DNA of 64,000 nucleotides from Argopecten irradians (GCF_041381155.1 NC_091134.1:60853467-60917466), one strand, 5' to 3'; positions 1 through 12,851 are shown, counted from the stretch's first letter. Numbers and translations are program-made. Notes: generated by a model not told the origin, from the sequence alone.

Positions 1-650
1 TCTTGTTTGACAATTGAAGTTTGTTTACCGCTATTTCTCATAAAGTAGTGAAGGGATATGTCTCAAATTTCATGTGCAGGTTCCCCTAGAGGTCTTGTTG
101 TGCATACAGCATTTTTGGACTGATCAGTGAACAAGATGGCCGACAGGTCGCCATCAAGGATTTTTATAGTTGAAATTTGTTACCACTATTTCTCAGAAAG
201 TACTGAAATAATCTGTCTCAAATTTCATGTGCAGGTTCCCCTAGGTCCCTAGTTGTGCATATTGCATTTTCAGACCATTCGTTGGAAAAGATGGCTAACA
301 GGCCGCCATCTTGGATTTTGATTATTGAAGTTTGTTAGTGCTATTTCTCTGAAAGTACTGAAACGATCTGTCTCAAATTTCATATTTAAGTTCCCCTATG
401 ACCTTAGTTGTGCATATTGCATTTTGGGACCAATTGATGAACAAGATGGCCAACAGGTAGCCATCTTGGATTTTGATAATTGAAGTTTGTTACTGTGATA
501 TATCTCAGTAGGTAATGAAAAGATCTTTCTCAAATTTTATATGAAGTTTGTAGTAAAAGTTTGAAAAGCAGAGAAAAGATCCATCTTTCTATTGTCAGAC
601 GTAGATCATTCTTTTGTGGGCGCCAAGATCCCTCTGGGATCTCTTGTTGA
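1..650 (-). mobile_element. Helitron-like non-autonomous element with 155-bp tandem core (copy A, cut by window edge)
   Basis: The block repeats a 155-bp unit: the phrase TCTCAAATTTCATGTGCAGG begins near 61 and 216 and a variant begins near 371. Each unit carries a gccatctTGGATTTTGAT-type segment. The right end at about 625-650 has a small hairpin (AGATCCC-tct-GGGATCT). The same sequence occurs in the opposite orientation at 5134-5871, which shows it is a dispersed element. The structure (short hairpin ends, tandem core of about 160 bp, ACGG microsatellite in the full copy) resembles the bivalve pearl/CvA class of Helitron-like elements. The class is an inference from structure. The other end lies outside the window. 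Confidence 0.6.
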
Positions 651-726
651 GAAAGATCCTTTCAACTTTTTGTCAAGGAAAGCTGTGAAAAATTCAATTG
701 TCAATATGAATTAAAGGGAATAGTGT

Positions 727-985
727 GCCAGCTGGAAGTTAATAGAACGTTATACAAATCAAAACTTAAACCAACTCACCAAAAATTAATGTCTAAGCTG
801 CAAGTTAAAAGAATGTCATACAAATCAAAGCTAAAACCAACATGCCAAAAAATGATGTCGTAGCTGGAAATTAATAGAACATTATACAAATCAAAACTAA
901 AACCAACTCGCCAAAAAATAATGTTGCAGCTGCAAGTTAATTGAACGTTAAACCATTTCCAACCAAAACTAAAACCAGCTGGAAG
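727..985. repeat. four-copy 66-bp tandem repeat
   Basis: Four diverged copies of an AGCTG(G/C)AAGTTAATAGAACG-type unit begin near 731, 797, 863 and 929, a regular 66-bp spacing. The copies differ at many positions, so the array is old. No reading frame is maintained. Confidence 0.7.
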
Positions 986-2490
986 CAGATTCAGTCCATT
1001 GATTATCTACACAATGGATTAAAAACAACAGAGTTTTGAATATATTTAATAAATTGTATATATTTATTTACTAAATAATCATTTAAAAGATGCAAATACA
1101 CTATTGGATTTCACTGTGAAAGATGGTGTTAATGAAAATAGCTGTAAAAACAAAACATCTTTGTAACAAATAAACAAATAAATCTTAATAAATTAAAACA
1201 TAAAATTAGTATACTAAATAAGGTCTCTAAATAATCACACACGTATTTATTTGATCTCATACTGAAAATCAAGTTATACAGCTACTAACATTGTCATACT
1301 ACCTAAAACATAGTGGATATCTAGGACTTACTAAAATGGATATCCTCCAATACCTACATTTAGAGTATTACTAGTATCTGTGACAATTAACGCCATCATT
1401 TATGCAGGTTTCATATTAAATATACGACATATAACTAGACATTACTAGGCCAATCAAAGTGTAGATTCTAGAGTGTTAAACCAAGCCTACAGAATCAGTA
1501 GCTGATTCTCGTGTACAGACTGGTCACCAAAGGGTACACAGTAATTATAGTAATCTACAGATCAAAAACTTGACTCTAGTGTCCCATTGTTCTGTGCTAT
1601 ATAATTCATTCCTCATAAAACTCTAATATAAACAAACAATATGTTACATGATTGTCTTGGCAGCTGGAAACATTTAACATCCTCCAATCCAGACTTTTTA
1701 TAGCAACAAAGCTGTAGATGGTTTTTGGCCTAGTTAATGCGTTTTTTCCATTAATGCTTAAAAAGAATCTTGTGTTTGTGTCTAAGAACAAGGTATATAG
1801 CCACTCACTCATCTCTGATCATATACCTACCAATAGGCCTCCTGTCAACAGGTAATTTTTAGATCTTGCCTCCATTTCATATGATTTTGTAATACACTAG
1901 GTACCATGCAAACCCTATAGTTATAATATCAGGACCAGAAAACGTTTCAGAAGTAACATTTGACAGTCTATAGATAAAAAAATTAGGTGAAATACTTACA
2001 ACGAATTCGTAGTTATAACATACTTGTAGTAATTTTTGTCACCGTTAGTGTAACCATGATATGTCTGCATTATCTGTATAACAAACGTTGCTCATAACGA
2101 AGTGATTTTGTTGGTCCCCAGAGGTTTGTTTTAACCATGTTTTACTGTTATTGTTTTTGCTATGACATATTCCAGCCAAATTCCAGGGATGGATATCATG
2201 ACAGTGATAGTAACCCCAGGGATATTGAGGATGATACTATGTGTGTCTTACAATGTAATGCTGTTGTCATACAACCAATTCTTACAATCCAAACAATCTT
2301 CAGTCATAACCACATCTATGTAATATCTTAAACAGGAAACTACTTATCTATATACCCAGTTATCAGAGGATTTCTTGCTAGAGCTATTGGTGCTTTCATT
2401 TTAAACACATAAAATATATATGTATCATTTCAATAATTATATTGAAACTACTTTAATGATTGTTTTAAATAAAGTTGGCTGTATTATTCA
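986..2490. other. AT-rich intergenic stretch, nothing recognised
   Basis: This is sequence downstream of the STOML1 gene. Open frames here are short (64-72 codons), AT-biased and lack recognisable domains or paired splice signals. I see no gene, RNA or transposon termini. Confidence 0.5.
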
Positions 2491-2492
2491 GT

Positions 2493-2498
2493 TTTATT
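2493..2498 (-). terminator. candidate polyadenylation signal for STOML1
   Basis: AATAAA on the minus strand lies about 300 bp downstream of the STOML1 stop codon, a reasonable 3' UTR length. A plus-strand AATAAA also occurs nearby in this AT-rich region, so chance is possible. Confidence 0.35.
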
Positions 2499-2800
2499 TG
2501 AATGGAATTCATGAAATCCATTCACTAAATGTACTATGTCATGTTTTACAGCAGAAACAAAATTTCTTGGAAATGCTCTTCTTAGTATACAGTTTTACCA
2601 GTTTGTTTCGATAAAACAACACATATGTAAACTATATAACTTCATTACTGGAATACAAATACCTAGTATTGTGAAATGGTTACAAAATTTTACTCAAAAA
2701 CTATTTCCGTCCTTTGAGATCAAACAATATTATATAAATTACAGAAAAATGTAAGAATGGTTTTCTTCTTGATTCTGTGCTATATAAGGCATGGTGTTAG

Positions 2801-5800
2801 TTATACAATTTGAATTCCATTTTGGCCGCCTTTCATCTTTTTGACAACTTTTTTAATGATGTCCTCTAACTGAAGAGCAGCTGATAAGTCCCCGGACACT
2901 TTTAAGCGTCCACTCATATAGGCCTGCATGGGCTTAAACTTGTCCATAAACATTCTCTGCATATCAGTCACAGAAAGAGACAAAACAACATCAGCTTCAC
3001 CACCAGGGGGCAATCCCTCACCAGCATGACCACTTCCTGCAAAATTCAAGAACAAAATCACTTGACCCTTATGATCGCAAAGATGTGTCAATAACTTTCA
3101 TCTGAATAAACTCCAAGTTACCACCTCATGAAAAGAAAAGTAGCAACAATAAAATAATATTTTTTGTGTGTTTATCTTATGGTAATCCACATGATTAAGC
3201 TTGGTTTAATTTTGAGGAGGTGACGGCAGGTACTTCACAAAAAAATAATAAGTCTGCCACACAAAATGCAATCTGAAGGAAAGTGTCATGACCATAATAA
3301 CGGAATTGATGTGGTGAGATAAAAATCGCATATGGGAACATTGAATTGATATCAGTGATTTTTCCCAAAGATTGAGTTAATTTTCAAATTATATCCATAC
3401 CATTTTTCAGATCAAGGTAAAAAGTTCCACCATCATTTCCTCTGAGATTAAACTGATACACAGATCGCACACTCTTCACCATTGCCTCAGTGAGGACACC
3501 ATTCGTCTGTATGATAATATCACGAGGTGTCGGAACTTCTCCTGATAATAAATCGTCACTCCCCACAGCTCCATCCTCAGAGATAACCGTGACAACATCT
3601 TGTTGTGACACGTCTACGGTCTGACCTTCAGCTCCATGACTCTGAGTGGCGGCTGGGATATATAATGATGATTATAATATATTTGTTATTTCTATATGGC
3701 AATAAACTAGCTCTAAGGAGTTCCAAGCAAGTTAATGATCATGTCTTTGAACTACAACAGTAACCAGTGTATTGAATCGAAAAATAGATTGTCATTTCAG
3801 ATTAAATTAGCTACTGGTAGTCACTTCATATGACTAGTGATTTGAACAATTTCCTTTATAATTTATCATTAAAGTTTGAAATGCTATACAAAGTCAAATT
3901 TCTTATCTCAAAATACAATGTACAGAAAGTACCTGCTGCCTCCATAAATACTGAGGTAAGCTGCTGGAATGTCTGAGGGAGGCCCGGGGGCATCATAAAG
4001 TTGGGTGCTCCTCCCTTTGGGGCTCCTTCTGGGGCCTTCAATAACTTGATGGGTGGTCTAATAAACATCATAATATTCAACTTTTAGTGTTCTCTCTAAA
4101 AGAGATGGATCTTATAAAAATAATGTACATCATTAAAGTCAGTGGAGAATTGGAACACCAATATTCCATAGTGTTACTTCTAGTGATATGAAGGTACAAT
4201 TATGCCGCTCTAAAAATATTTCCCCCTCAGATTTCAATGATCTTATTTAATCTGTAGTTTCAATCAAGTGAGGGAAGTAAACAAAATCTGCTAAATAAGA
4301 GCACTTTATCTTTGTTACCTGATTCCGGCCTCGTTAATTATCACACACGTACAGAAGATTATTGAATTAATGGATAACTGACTGTATAGATACTGTACTT
4401 ACAACTGTATGCGAGTGATCTCCAGTCCCCAGTTGTTAGCTGTTCTGTTACTATCCTCCTATAATGATTGGGAAGATTTGTGTATTCTACAGAACTATTG
4501 TATTTAATAAGAATGTAATTACATACTGCTCAGCTACCTAATATCATAAATCTTGATGATTAAATAATCATTTTCTTTTGATTCTTTCATTCATGTTCCA
4601 AGGACTTGACTTGAACAGCCTTGTGAATAACCATTTTCACATTCATGCGTGTTTATAAAAACGAAACATTAAAATTCAAACAATAAGAAAAAAAAGTCTA
4701 GTCACACCTGTACTCCCTATTTCTATATAAAAAACATGGGCGTTAATAGATCATCAAACCAGCTAGTATACTAAATATTGTATTCTTATCAACTTGCATA
4801 TTATAGAGACGTACCTCTATACTAGAAATAATCCACTGTTTCTGTTTTTCTATGATGTTCATTTCCTTGGAGAGGAGCTGATTGGTAAGAGAAGCCTGGA
4901 CCAGTCCTCTCAGACACTGATTAGGGTTCTCTATACATGTGATGGACTTTGTCACGTCCTTGATCCTATACTGGACATCAGCTCCTACCTCAATGATAGC
5001 TCGGTCAGCAGTGATCAACTACAAGGCAAAAACCTAAAACATTACTTTCAATCCTAATTAAGATTATAGGTAGCTAATTTTTTCAAACAAAACAAAACCA
5101 ACAATACTTCAAATCACAAGGCATTAGTGACAAACAAGAGATCCCAGAGGAATCTTGGCGCCCACCAAAGAATGATCTACGTCTGACAATAGAAAGAGGA
5201 ATCATTTCTCTGCTTTTCAAACTTTTACTACATATTACTACATATGAAATTTGAGAAAGATCTTTTCATTACTTTCTGAGATATATAACACTTAACAAAC
5301 TTCAATTATCAAAATCCAAGATGGCTACCTGTTGGCCATCTTGTTGACCGATCAGTCCCAAAATGCAATATGCAGGTTCCAGGAGTTCTACATATGAAAT
5401 ATGAGAAAGATCCCTTCAGCCCTTTCCAAGAAAAAATTTGAGACAGATCGCTTCAGTACTTTCTGAGAAATAGCAGTAACAAACTTCAATTATCAAAATT
5501 CAAAATGGTGGCCTGTCAGCCATCTTGTTGACTGATCGGTCCCAAAAAGTAACATGCACAACTAGGGCCCTAGGGGAACCTACATGTGAAATTTGAGAGA
5601 TCCATTCAGTACTTTCTGAGAAATAGCGGTAACAAACTTTAACTATCAAAATCCAAGATGGCGGCCTGGCAGCCATCTTGATGACTGATCGGTCCAAAAA
5701 TGCAATATGCACAACTAGGGCCCTAGGGAAACCTACATATGAAATTTGAGAAAGATCCCTTCAGCCCTTTCCAAGAAATAGCGGTAACAAGAAATGTTAA

Positions 5801-7475
5801 CGGACGGATGGACGACGGACCACGGATGAAAAGCGATTTGAATAGCACACCATCTGATGATGGTGGGCTAAAAACCAAATTTTATCTCCCCGCTCACATA
5901 CAACTGAAAACAGTTGTTATTTTATGTGCATTCATTCTATTCAAACTTAAGTTATCTCCCTTCCTCAATGAGTATACCCCCCCAATGACTAACAACACTA
6001 CACAATCAGCCTTTATAGTACCTGTTGAGGAGGGACGTTGAAAGCCTTCAGACCGATGTCTACCTTCCTCACTCTGTCAATTAAGGGCAGGACAAATGCC
6101 ATACCTAAAGAGAGAGTAATTTATAGGTAAATATGTATAAGTTGCATAACTGTATCGTAAATGGTATATTGAACTCATGATCAATAAATGGTCATGAACT
6201 TAACAAAAGCTGCCATTAAAAGAAACATATAACCACTATTGATCTATTTATCATCAATTTAGAATTCACTGATAGATGGAAATGGAAACAGCTACAGTAT
6301 GACAGCAAAAATGTAGATGCGTACCTGGTCCTTTTACTCCTTGGAGACGTCCAAGTCTAAACACCACCAGTCGTTCAAACTCCGATATTTTCTACAAAAT
6401 GATTCATGAAACACACTTTAATTCAAATTTTGTTTACCTGTACCTGGTTTAATATACTGATACTTAGAAAAAACAAAAGAGCTGAATGATGTGGGCTAGT
6501 TTTAAGGTGCCTATTATTATGTGTAACATCCAGAGGTAAATTGTGATACACTACAGCTCGGTGAACTGGATACATTTTTGTCCTGACCTACATAGCCATA
6601 GAGGATATAGAGAACTCATACAGTACTGCGGACATTTATCGTGGGGTATGCTGTAACTTTGAAAGATTATCATATATACTGGCCTACATAGATGTGGATG
6701 AACTGGAATATCATACAGTCCTGGTACTCACTCAGTAGGGGATACCGAACGTATTATTATTACCTTAAAAGAGAACCATCCTGATATCGGAAAGGTGATG
6801 ACCAAAAGGAAGAAGCCAAGACCAATCATGAAGTAATGACAAATGTTTGACAACATTGACCGTTTCTCTGTCAAGAAAAGACAATTAAAAGAGTTTTAAA
6901 AAGTTGAGTTTATCAGCAGTAAATTATTTTTTTTATTTGATAAATATTTTACAATCAATCAATATATATCATTGTGTATTTCAAGGTATTACCTCCCTTT
7001 AAAAAAATACCTTCATTCTAAAAAAGTCAACCAGCTAAATTAAATATCAAGTCCAAAAAGTCCTCATTGCATCAAAACCAAAAACTATAGTGGCAAAAAG
7101 TTTGAAAAATTCCTTAAGCCCTCTCTAAACCTCATTACTTACCTATCTTTTACACTTTCAGTGGTATATAATCATGTGGGACTTTGGAAATGTATAAAAT
7201 TGACCCTATAATTTATGGAAATTAACTGATCACTTGTGATGCCTTGACAGATTATTTGGTTATGAATTCTCACCAACATGTATCCTGGCATCCTCGCCTC
7301 TAGGAGCACCTCCATCATATGTGTAATGTGAGCGGTACTTTTTCTCCATGTTGCCTCCGTAGGTGTAGTAAGAATCGTATTTAGTGGAATTCTCACTGAT
7401 ACCATAGGAGAAAGGAGAGCTGTAATCCAGACTAACGCTGTCCTCTGTGGGCAAGCGGGAGTACTTAGCCGCCAT
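2801..7475 (-). CDS. STOML1: stomatin-like protein 1 (SPFH domain plus SCP2 domain), complete, nine coding exons
   Basis: Coding exons in transcript order are 7475-7274, 6867-6764, 6391-6325, 6104-6022, 5018-4815, 4458-4403, 4057-3933, 3652-3401 and 3036-2801. All junctions have AG/GT and phases agree throughout, giving 442 aa (human STOML1 is just under 400). Residues 5-8 (YSRL) form a YxxPhi sorting motif where the human protein has its lysosomal YRAL. Residues about 80-101 form the hydrophobic membrane hairpin with Pro94. Residues about 103-280 are the SPFH/prohibitin domain (FERLVVFRLGRL, then KGPG). Residues about 310-440 are an SCP2 sterol-carrier domain, the hallmark that separates STOML1 from other stomatins. 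The family is a membrane scaffold of late endosomes/lysosomes linked to cholesterol transfer and ion-channel modulation; that role is known for the family, not shown here. The Met at 7475 was chosen because an in-frame upstream extension has no ATG. The N-terminal 60 residues are Tyr/Ser-rich and longer than in vertebrates. Confidence 0.93.
5134..5871 (+). mobile_element. Helitron-like non-autonomous element (copy B) inside STOML1 intron 4
   Basis: The element lies in the intron 6021-5019. It begins with a hairpin (AGATCCC..GGAATCT region, near 5139), holds several tandem units homologous to those at 1-650 but in opposite orientation, and then an ACGG-type microsatellite near 5800-5825. It ends with a 7-bp-stem hairpin (CACCATC-tgat-GATGGTG, 5848-5865) followed by GGCTAAAAA. 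A hairpin just before CTRR (here CTAA) is the usual Helitron 3' end. No transposase is present, so it is non-autonomous. Confidence 0.6.
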
Positions 7476-7531
7476 GGATACGAAGTTAATAGGACATCTT
7501 GTCACACTTGAATAATTTGTTTATTTTGGTG

Positions 7532-8042
7532 TCTGTAAATTGAAATCAATAATATCTATCATTTATGATAGTTTTATATGAATTGAACTTAAATTAAAAA
7601 TCTTGAAATGAGAATGATGAATTTATTATTTCACACAAATGACATGTCATTCATTGACATCCAGAGCAATATTCAAGGTGAGAATAGATACAACCATGAC
7701 AGTAAAAACTGCTCACATTCCTTGTGAAAACAAATTGCCGCTGACAGCAAGCTCAAGTTATCGTCAACTTGTACATTGCTTCAACACAACAGGTTGTTTC
7801 CAATATGTACAAGGTATGTACAATATATTGTCAACTTCTTACAAAAACATTTTGAATGTACAACAGCAGATGTAGATTCAGCGGTAGGCCTGGGTCACTC
7901 AACAGAACAGCCTAACATGTATTTCACAATCATCATGGCATCAATGATGAAATGTAAAGCGATATCGACCTGCTTGCTAAAATAAACTTAAATGGCATTT
8001 TCTATTTAATTATCTTCGATGCTAATAAACTAAACACTTACT
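7532..8042 (-). other. probable 5' UTR intron of STOML1
   Basis: Upstream of the start codon the minus strand has a good acceptor (TTTACAG, ending at 7533) and, further upstream, a strong donor (ATAA|GTAAGT, exon end 8042). A non-coding first exon ending at 8042 spliced to 7532 would bring the promoter-like region at 8.1-8.35 kb next to the gene. This is inference from splice consensus only. Confidence 0.35.
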
Positions 8043-8079
8043 TATAAAATGCACCACATCACCAAAACGATTTCCTTGA

Positions 8080-8350
8080 GTTAATCTAACAATAATTAGG
8101 ATTCAGTTGCCGACAACATCGTGACCGGAACATAAACAAATAAAAGTTGACTAAATTCCGGAAGTCGAAAACGGAAACGGGAATGGAATTGCGGATATGA
8201 AATTATTCTAGAAATAAATTTAGTCAGTTTACAACATATTTGATGCGATACATTTAAGACTTTCAATTTAATTATCTTATAACTGTAAAGTAAAATATTA
8301 TGCCACAAACTGTTCTCGAAGTTATTTTTAAGTAATCCTAACGCTGGTGA
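8080..8350 (-). promoter_or_regulatory. putative STOML1 promoter with ETS-type sites
   Basis: The stretch is locally richer in CpG than its surroundings and holds CCGGAAGT (8158-8165), a consensus ETS/GABP site typical of broadly expressed genes, plus a second GACCGGAA at about 8122. It lies directly upstream of the inferred non-coding first exon of STOML1. No TATA box is evident. Transcription start is not visible from sequence. Confidence 0.35.
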
Positions 8351-8359
8351 AAATGTGAG

Positions 8360-9290
8360 CTGATTAAAAAACGTACCCTGGTCAAAGTTCTACTGTACTT
8401 TGAAAAAGTAGGAATGAAAAAGGTCAGGTATGAAACTTTTTTTTTCTAAAATTTACCTTGGTATATATATTTTCTGCTGAGAAGTAGATCTGATGCATTT
8501 TATACTGTTTTAAAAAGTAATAAAGTGACTTCCTACCGATTAAGGTGAAGCAAATATTGAGTTCTCAGGTAAAATCTGATAAGGCAAAAAAATGTCTGTT
8601 TAGGGTTGGTTACCCGACGGACCCTAATTTTTGTACCCCCGACCCTAATTTTTTCCACTTTTCTACGAAAAAAAAATTAAACGTCGGGATTTCGATCTCA
8701 GACTTCGGTTCCGGCCATTATTTTGAAGCATAGAGTGAAAGACACTAAAAATTTCTCTAGACTTAACGGCCCTGTTTTTTTGCCATTGTAACACTAATTT
8801 GGTCTAAAATGGGTTACAATCAAAGAGGTTCAGTGCAAGGTGGCATAAAGCAAGCTGGTAAAATGAATGTTAACGATTTAAAAGATTGTACTTTGTAGTT
8901 TCCTGTCAAAGATAAATAATGAAACGTTGGAAATAGACGTCCATCTAACATCAGTCTAATTAAAACAAGATTTGATCGCGACCAAAACACGGGATTTCCA
9001 CCTATGTATTGATTTAAGTAATGAGAGATCTTTTTAATATTTTTTAATATGAATTTTAACGTGACTCTTTGGCCCCGTCTCTCAGGCACCTTTTAATCTT
9101 CTATACTTCATTCTCCACTAATTTGCATGTTTTCAGAATAAAACATAAAATATGAAAATTGAAAACAAAGTTCTTATGTAATGTCATTTGTATGGCAAAT
9201 ATCTCTACTTTTTAAATCCAAAAGGGCTGGCTCTTATCTTTACTCATAGAAAAGTTATAATTGTTACAGTCAACCATCATATTTTGGTAA
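8360..9290. other. intergenic, nothing recognised
   Basis: The stretch has homopolymer T/A runs and a short local repeat of a GACCCTAATTTTT phrase near 8620-8655. I find no domain, splice-paired exon or transposon terminus. Confidence 0.45.
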
Positions 9291-10682
9291 ATAACAGATA
9301 CGTGACTTTGTTAAAATGAGCTAAATTGATGTTTGTCATTAGAAATGCCACAAAATATACACTTTAACTGAATTTTTGCTTTGGTTTTGGACTTTTATTT
9401 CCATTCAAAGCCATTTGTCCATCTGGAAAGCAACTTGTCTTTATCAATTGCAGTTATGAAAAGTTCATTTGTGAATATTGGTTTGAATGATTCATAAGTG
9501 TGTTCGAATAGTTTCATATAAAAAAAGTACAAAAGTGTTTTGTTTCTATATTTTTCCTTATTATCAAACTGTACTTATATCTGCATAAGTACATGTCAGT
9601 AATTTTGTATTTGTATAAATCACAAATTACTGTATAAGACATTAAAATCCTGCTTTAAACAGTAACGTATATGTTACAACATACTTAATATATGACTGTA
9701 GAAATCTGACAGGATTATTATGTTTTTCTGTTTCATAAATTCGTCAAATGCATCAAAGAAAATGTTCTTTTCAGCGGTTTCACTTCTCTGCAATACTTTA
9801 GATTTTTGCCTAAATTAGCAGCGGTAACGTATCTGTTCTCTTGGTATATATGTCTTTATGAAGTATTAGAAAATAAACGAATTTAATAACACGAATCTGC
9901 TTCAAAACTTGTAGTCAAAACTACAACATCGAAATTATCAAACGATAGATCAAAACTATTGAAAGCGGCGTCGATGAAGAGATGATTATGTTTCTACCAT
10001 ATTGGTAACGTATCTGTCTACACCGATTCCCATTGACTACGGATGGTTTCGGCGTTCTTATCATTTGATTGGGGGAAAAAACGACCCGCACGGCTGACAG
10101 GTAGATGTGATAACTCAGGATAAACAGTTCGTCTGAAATTATTGGCCAACGAAACTTCACTTGTCCTTTGTTGATGTTTTTGACATGAAGAAAAGGAATA
10201 ATTCATTCTCATTTTCCTCGCCTTCCACCTGAGAAACGAATCAGTCTCCGTCATACTTGATTGCCACAAACAACCCTAAACTTACATTTTCTGACCATAT
10301 CTAGTCTGAAACAAATTGTTACAAATGAAACTAAGTTTACTCAATTTGAAGTTTACATACAAAAGTACAAATACATTACCAAATATGACAGGTACATTAC
10401 CAAATAAACAGATACGTTATATCATGTTTATATATCACATTACCGTATCATTAGTATAAAACAGTGGCGTAGCTACCATTGACGCAAAAACGCAACTGCA
10501 TGCACACCAATTCTCCATTTTTTTTTTCAAAATCAGAATATACTCGCTATAAATTGGTTCGAGCTCGTGTCAGAAAATTTACGTTTTGAAAGCCGAAAAC
10601 CCTACAGGAACAAGACAGCAGGTGACTAACAAGGAATATACACAAGATCCTTCAGATCTTAGCCCTTCAGATCTTAGCAACC

Positions 10683-10750
10683 ATGCCACCAACAACGGCA
10701 ACAGCAGAAAGAAGCTTAGCGTTCTGAAACGCCTTAAAACCCGCGAAAAT
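10683..10750 (+). pseudogene. hAT transposase C-terminal fragment, frameshifted
   Basis: One frame reads TTATAERS and, after a shift of one base within the AGCTTAGC stretch, SVLKRLKT. Together these match the conserved start of the hAT family dimerisation region. The frame is broken and stops follow closely, so this is a dead fragment. It supports the hAT assignment of the surrounding element. Confidence 0.6.
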
Positions 10751-10867
10751 TGACTAGCTGTCTCTTAAAACTCTATTTTCTTATAAAATTTTCAAAAAAT
10801 CGCAGTGTAGTAGCGAAATCACCATACACACGGCTGCGTTTGGCAAAAATACAGTACATGTTTGCAT

Positions 10868-12055
10868 TTAAGCATTGATGTTACTATTTTTTAACTTCAT
10901 CGGGTTATGAAAGAAATTTTGTTTGCAAACTGTGTGAATCCGCGTAGCGGATTTTCACAAAAGTTTGCAAACAAAATTTATTTCATAACCCGATGAAGTT
11001 AAAAAATAGTGACATCAATACTTATAATTAATTTTATACTCTATTTGATAAAATGACGTATGTTTAAATGTAACATTATAGTGGTTTTTTCAAGGGATTC
11101 TTTTTTCCGAATCAATACGCAACGTCAATGTCTCTATTGTGACGTCACGATAACGTCGGGGTTTCGCGCCATTCTTGGATTTTTTTCATTTAAGCATTGA
11201 TGTCACTATTTTTTAATTTTATCGGGGTATGAAAAAAAAATGTTTGCAAACTGTGTGAATCCGCGTAGCGGATTCTCACTAAAGTTTGCAAACAATTTTT
11301 CTTTTCATAACCCGATAAAATTAAAAAATAGTGATATCAATACTTATAAATAATTTTATACTCTATTTGATGAAATGAAGTATGTTTAAATGTAACATTA
11401 TAGTGGTTTTTCAAGGGACTCTTTTATCCGAATCAATACCAACGTCAATGTCTCTATTGTGACGTCACGATAACGTCGGGGTTTCGCGCCATTCTCGGAT
11501 TTTTTTTTCATAGTGGTATGCAAAAAAAATATTGGCCAATCAGAAAGCCAGATTTGGTATGAAAACAAAGAAAAATTAATTATTTAAGCATTGATGTCAC
11601 TATTTTTTAATTTTTATCGGGGTATGAAAAAAAAATTGTTTGCAAACTGTGTGAATCCGCGTAGCGGATTCTCACAAAAGTTTGCAAACAATTTTTTTTT
11701 CATAACCCGATAAAATTAAAAAATAGTGACATCAATACTTATAATTAATTTTATACTCTATTTGATAAAATGAAGTATGTTTAAATGTAACATTATAGTG
11801 GTTTTTCAAGGGATTCTTTTTTCCGAATCAATACGCAACGTCAATGTCTCTATTGTGACGTCACGATAACGTCGGGGTTTCGCGCCATTCTCGGATTTTT
11901 TTTTTCATAGTGGTATGCAAAAAAAATATTGGCCAATCAGAAAGCCAGATTTGGTATGAAAACTTGGATTTTTTTTTCATAGTGGTATGCAAAAAAAATA
12001 TTGGCCAATCAGAAAGCCAGATTTGGTATGAAAACAAAGAAAAATTAATTATAAA
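10868..12055 (+). mobile_element. three tandem copies of a long-hairpin MITE-like element with CRE and CCAAT motifs
   Basis: Each copy starts with a near-perfect inverted repeat of about 155 bp: 10868-11026, 11189-11346 and 11583-11739. The arms read AAGCATTGATGTCACTATTT and its complement, and the tip is AATCCGC-gta-GCGGATT. Each hairpin is followed by a tail of about 150-300 bp that holds TGACGTCA (as in GTGACGTCACGATAACGTC) and CGCGCCATTCT; the longer tails add TTGGCCAATCAGAAAGCC. The last tail segment of about 72 bp is itself duplicated (about 11894-11961 and 11962-12035). The copies are similar enough to suggest recent local amplification. Confidence 0.7.
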
Positions 12056-12851
12056 GATATGACGACATTATACAAACTGTAATTATAATTTCTAAATGTA
12101 GGTAACTTTCAATCTGCAATATAAATTAATCCGTTTTCAGTGATATTTTTTTCGAAAAATTACCACGTTAAGAACGCTTTAAAATCATAAAAATACATCG
12201 TAAAACTCATCTCAGCCATTCTAAATCATAATTTTTCCAGGGGAGGGGGGGGGGAGGGGGCGGACCCCCCACAAACCTAAATTATCGTGCATTCGGCGCT
12301 CGAACTACAAATTGCGTCCACATTCATTTCCTGCTAGCGACGCCACTGTAACAATCATTCTAACAATATCTGGCTATAAAATGTATTTGAATTAGTCGAT
12401 GTAACACTATTTTTATTAGTTTACACTAAATATTAGAGTTAACGGTACATCTTTCATCAAACAGATACGTGATCTTTTATACCAGATACGTTACTATTTT
12501 GATATGTGATTTATACATTTAACAATTAATTATATACCTAATAGCTTAATCAATACAGCTAACTGGTGTTAGTAATCACGTGATTATTATCAGAAATGTA
12601 TATATATGTTAATATGTACAGGTGTATACTAAAGGAAAGTAAATGGGGTTTCACAACACTGGCAACATAACGAATCTTCCCGCTTGTAAACTATTGACAA
12701 ACTCTCGGACACTTGCCACGTGGTTAAGCTAATTTCGAATGTTTTATGACAAGCGTGAGAATTTCTGTCGATATGGGTATTTTTCCATAACGTATCTGTC
12801 GGTAACGTACTGACCGACACTAACCCCTCTCATCATTTGAATGACACCGTG

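Larger units (their letters stand above)
10462..12348 (+). mobile_element. decayed hAT-type DNA transposon
   Basis: The ends are imperfect inverted repeats: CAGTGGCGTAGC at 10462 and a region ending in CGACGCCACTG at 12348. Such CAGTGGCG-like termini are common in hAT elements. Inside, 10683-10750 keeps the C-terminal dimerisation signature of hAT transposases. The element has been invaded by an array of hairpin elements (10868-12055), and the stretch 12160-12310 is homologous in inverse to 13140-13410 of the neighbouring relic. I could not identify a clear target duplication. Confidence 0.55.
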
